The notes below the pieces were generated by a model. That model saw only the letters and a program-made list of their open reading frames with translations, did no database searches and was not told where the DNA came from. This document shows, piece after piece, positions 21,303 to 23,416 of a DNA stretch of 23,416 bases. This DNA is from an uncultured Clostridia bacterium. Lineage in GTDB: Bacteria; Bacillota; Clostridia; TANB77; CAG-508. The position numbers were made by a program, and so were the translations under genes. The stretch spans positions 1 through 23,416 of the forward strand of contig CAKPJM010000018.1 of assembly GCA_934162625.1 (NCBI GenBank). The letters run 5' to 3'. The stretch's first letter is position 1. The number at the start of each line of letters is the position of its first letter.

Positions 21303-22230
21303 TTGGAAAGAATTTTAACCCCTGATGAAAAAATAAGAAGGGCAGAAGAAATATATTACAGAAGAAAAATGCAGGATAGGACTAGAAATAGTGCTAGAGT
21401 CAATGTGGCAGAAACAAAGACAAATTCTGGACTGTTAAAAAAAATGATACTTCAAATTGCAATATGCATTTTAATTTATACCATTTTTTATATGATACAA
21501 AATACAAACTACTTTTTTTCAGAAGATATTATAAGTAAAACAAAAAATATTTTATCTTATGATATAAATATTTCAAATTTATACAATAATGCAAAAGAGT
21601 ATCTAAGTTCATTAGCCGTTAAACAAAATATTAACAAACAAGAAGATAATAATACTGAAGAGACTAACGAAGCAAATAATGAACAAGTAAGTAATGAGGA
21701 AGCATCTAATGCAGAGAATTTATCAGAGACACAAGAAAATAATGAAACAGAAAATATTGGAGGAGAAAGTATAGAAACGACTCAAGAAACCCCAGTAGAA
21801 CTTTCTCAAATGGAGCAAGATGCAAAAAGTGTTTTAGAAACAAAATCTTTAATACTGCCACTAAAAGGGACAATTACTTCTAGATATGGTTTAAGAAATC
21901 CGAGCACACCAACTGTACCTAAAAATCATACAGGAATAGATATAGCTGTAAATGAGGGAACTATTTTTATTGCATCTATGTCAGGTGTTGTAGAAGAGGT
22001 ATCAAACAAACGGAGATTTAGGGAATCATGTTAAAATTGTTGACGGAGATGTTATGACAGTTTATGCTCACTGCAAAACAATATATGTAAATGAGGGAGA
22101 CAAGATTAATCAAGGACAGCAAATAGGAGAAGTAGGGACTACAGGAAATACAACAGGACCTCATTTACATTTTGAAATAAGAAAAGAAAATAGATATGTA
22201 GATCCAGATTTGATATTAAAGTTTGAATAA
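21303..22230 (+). CDS. SpoIVFA-like M23 peptidase-domain protein, interrupted by a +1 frameshift at CGG
   Basis: 308-aa membrane protein if C22011 is skipped. TTG start (21303) after GAAGAGGTG. A cytoplasmic basic head (about 1-45), one membrane segment (about 49-66), a long acidic low-complexity linker (about 105-170, rich in Asn and Glu), then an M23/LytM domain: LPLKGTITSRYGLR, H209 and D213 in NHTGIDIA, YAHC, and HLHFE (H287, H289). Segment 1 is 21303-22010, segment 2 is 22012-22230. The unshifted frame stops at 22034 and loses half the domain. Position just before a SpoIVFB gene and the one-pass topology suggest it is the SpoIVFA partner, which in Bacillus holds SpoIVFB inactive in the forespore membrane. 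Here the zinc ligands appear intact, so enzymatic activity is possible, unlike classic SpoIVFA. Confidence 0.8.
22011..22011 (+). other. +1 frameshift site 4 (in-frame CGG codon, M23/spoIVFA-like gene)
   Basis: AAA-CGG-AGA-TTT becomes AAA-GGA-GAT-TTA, giving SNKGDLGNHVKI, the typical M23 turn (x-G-D-x-G-N). Context AAA|C|GGAG. Confidence 0.85.
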
Positions 22231-22256
22231 TTTGCATGCAGAGGAAGTGAAAGAAA

Positions 22257-22898
22257 ATGCAAATAAAAATAAACCTGCAAATTTTTTTATTTATAATAAT
22301 ATTTATAATAACTCATCAAATTGAAATATATGCATGGATAATGTTGTTTGCTCTTATACATGAACTAGGGCATATATTTGCAGGACTAGTATTAAAACTG
22401 AAACCAAAAACATTAGAACTTATGCCGTTTGGAGTAAGCATAACTTTTGAGGTGTATGAATATAAAAAATTAGTAGAAATAAAAAAGATATTAATTGCTT
22501 TAGCAGGACCACTTACTAATTTACTAATTATATTAATATCTATTCTTTTACATATAAGTGATAATTTAAAACAAATGATTATTTACTCTAATATGCTAAT
22601 TACAGTGTTTAATATTATTCCAATATATCCTTTGGATGGAGGTCGTATTTTAAAAGGGATAATAAGAATAAAAAAATCAGAAATAAAAGCTGATGAAATT
22701 GTAAATAAAACTTCTAATATTTTGATTATTCTAATTACGGCAATGTCTAGCATAATAGTGCTATATGCTAAAAATATTGCAATAGTATTTGTACTAATAT
22801 ATTTATGGATAATGGTAATAAGGCAAAATAAAAGGTTTTATATGAAGAAAAAAGCATATAAACTACTTGAAAAAAGTGAGAAATGTATTGACATTTAA
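22257..22898 (+). CDS. spoIVFB: SpoIVFB-type intramembrane metalloprotease (M50, site-2 protease)
   Basis: 213-aa multi-pass membrane protease that in sporulation cuts pro-sigma-K. Zinc-site motif HELGH (H35, E36, H39) in the second hydrophobic segment, the third ligand D127 in IPIYPLDGGRIL, and AGPLTNLL between them, all typical of SpoIVFB-like members. Length is short but the core is complete; the C-terminal CBS domain present in some relatives is absent. Ribosome site AGAGGAAG. It follows the SpoIVFA-like gene by 26 bases, so the two form an operon. Start chosen at the only ATG fitting this site. Confidence 0.88.
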   Translation: MQIKINLQIFLFIIIFIITHQIEIYAWIMLFALIHELGHIFAGLVLKLKPKTLELMPFGVSITFEVYEYKKLVEIKKILIALAGPLTNLLIILISILLHISDNLKQMIIYSNMLITVFNIIPIYPLDGGRILKGIIRIKKSEIKADEIVNKTSNILIILITAMSSIIVLYAKNIAIVFVLIYLWIMVIRQNKRFYMKKKAYKLLEKSEKCIDI

Positions 22899-22946
22899 AT
22901 ATTTAAATGTAAAAATAAAAGTAATATTAATATAGGAGAAAAACAA

Positions 22947-23342
22947 ATGACAAGAGAAAAAATAAAATCAAATAAAGGAATAACAATGGTAGCATTAGTG
23001 ACAACTGTTATTATAATGTTAATACTGTTAGGGGTCAGCATAAATGGAATAAATACCTCTAACAACGCAGTTCCATATAATAATATGGTCGCTGATATAA
23101 CTTTATTAGAGCAAAAGCTTCTTTCTTATTATAATAAATATAAGGAAATCCCAAAAACAGAAATAGTAAAACAAATAGATGGAGTCCAATATTATGAAAT
23201 TGATTTATCTAAGTTAGAAAATATTACATTAAATTATGGAATAAAATATAATGGAGACGAAGAAGATATATATTTAGTAAACGATAATCTAAATGTATAC
23301 TACTTGAAGGGAGTTCAAAAATCAGGAACAATGTATCACTAG
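22947..23342 (+). CDS. Type IV pilin/pseudopilin-like small protein
   Basis: 131-aa protein. The basic head (MTREKIKSNKG) is followed by ITMVALVTTVIIMLILLGVSI, a prepilin-like N-terminus with a G-I junction where a prepilin peptidase would cut, but without the usual Glu at position 5 of the mature protein. The rest is a small soluble domain with alternating charged and hydrophobic residues (LEQKLLSYYNKYKEIPKTE), resembling clostridial pseudopilin-like proteins. Ribosome site ATAGGAG. No pilus-assembly gene is in the window, so its machinery is unknown. Confidence 0.65.
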   Translation: MTREKIKSNKGITMVALVTTVIIMLILLGVSINGINTSNNAVPYNNMVADITLLEQKLLSYYNKYKEIPKTEIVKQIDGVQYYEIDLSKLENITLNYGIKYNGDEEDIYLVNDNLNVYYLKGVQKSGTMYH

Positions 23343-23354
23343 GTTAGTTAAAAA

Positions 23355-23383
23355 AGTAAATTCCAGTTGAAATAGAATTTACT
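23355..23383 (+). terminator. Possible hairpin terminator
   Basis: AGTAAATTC (23355-23363) and GAATTTACT (23375-23383) pair perfectly. There is no long T-run, so strength is uncertain. Only a few bases of undefined sequence remain after it. Confidence 0.4.
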
Positions 23384-23416
23384 AGTTTAAAAGAAAAGTC
23401 CATTAAATGAATGGAT

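Noticed and set aside
6886..22011. Random sequencing or assembly indels as the cause
   Set aside because: Random errors would favour homopolymers and different bases. Four identical events at CGG codons giving Gly are hard to explain that way. It cannot be fully excluded without reads, so it is listed as the refuting test.

Overview
The window is AT-rich DNA with ATG/TTG/GTG starts, strong AGGAGG-type ribosome sites and a sporulation gene set (spo0A, yyaC, a SpoIVFA-like M23 protein, spoIVFB). This points to a low-GC, spore-forming Clostridia-like Firmicute, probably an uncultured gut lineage. No tRNA, rRNA or CRISPR array was seen. The lineage is inferred from gene content, not from a marker gene.

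Layout: 149-2037 is a sortase plus thioester-adhesin operon. 2133-3494 is a CorC/HlyC-type membrane protein. 3554-4795 is a PLP enzyme of the methionine gamma-lyase/'aluminium resistance' family. 5051-6295 is a BaiN/HI0933-family flavoprotein, flanked by two inverted copies (A, B) of a GC-rich modular repeat. 6670-7300 is a YigZ-family protein and 7416-8234 is Spo0A. 8447-11735 is an accessory island: an integrase-like remnant, two copies of a small-peptide/convergent-antisense-RNA cassette with the layout of Fst/par-type I toxin-antitoxin loci, an RHH regulator, a TPKTG-anchored surface protein and a broken class B sortase. 11833-13046 holds a small unknown protein and a minus-strand acyl-ACP thioesterase. 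13234-18000 is a copper-type P1B ATPase with a C-terminal CopZ-like domain, overlapping a U32-family protein. 18074-23342 contains an unknown 407-aa protein, a small NtpF-like protein, repeat copy C, yyaC, a small membrane protein, the SpoIVFA-like/SpoIVFB pair and a pilin-like protein.

Most unusual signal: three conserved genes (yigZ, copA twice, the M23/spoIVFA-like gene) are interrupted by four +1 frameshifts. All four are the same event: an in-frame CGG codon where skipping the C restores the frame and gives the family-conserved glycine (GGA or GGG). Outside these sites I found only one in-frame CGG codon in all the coding sequence of the window, in a small accessory gene. This suggests CGG is rare, unassigned or recoded here, with +1 slippage or four-base CGGR decoding as Gly. 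A shared sequence artefact is the main alternative.

Second signal: in the two type I toxin-antitoxin-like cassettes, the repeat at the peptide start codon and its downstream copy (copied into the antisense RNA) match within each cassette but differ between cassettes. This looks like co-variation of cognate RNA pairs. Third: the modular repeats have terminal inverted repeats, sit exactly at the 3' ends of genes, and in two cases overlap or supply the stop codon.
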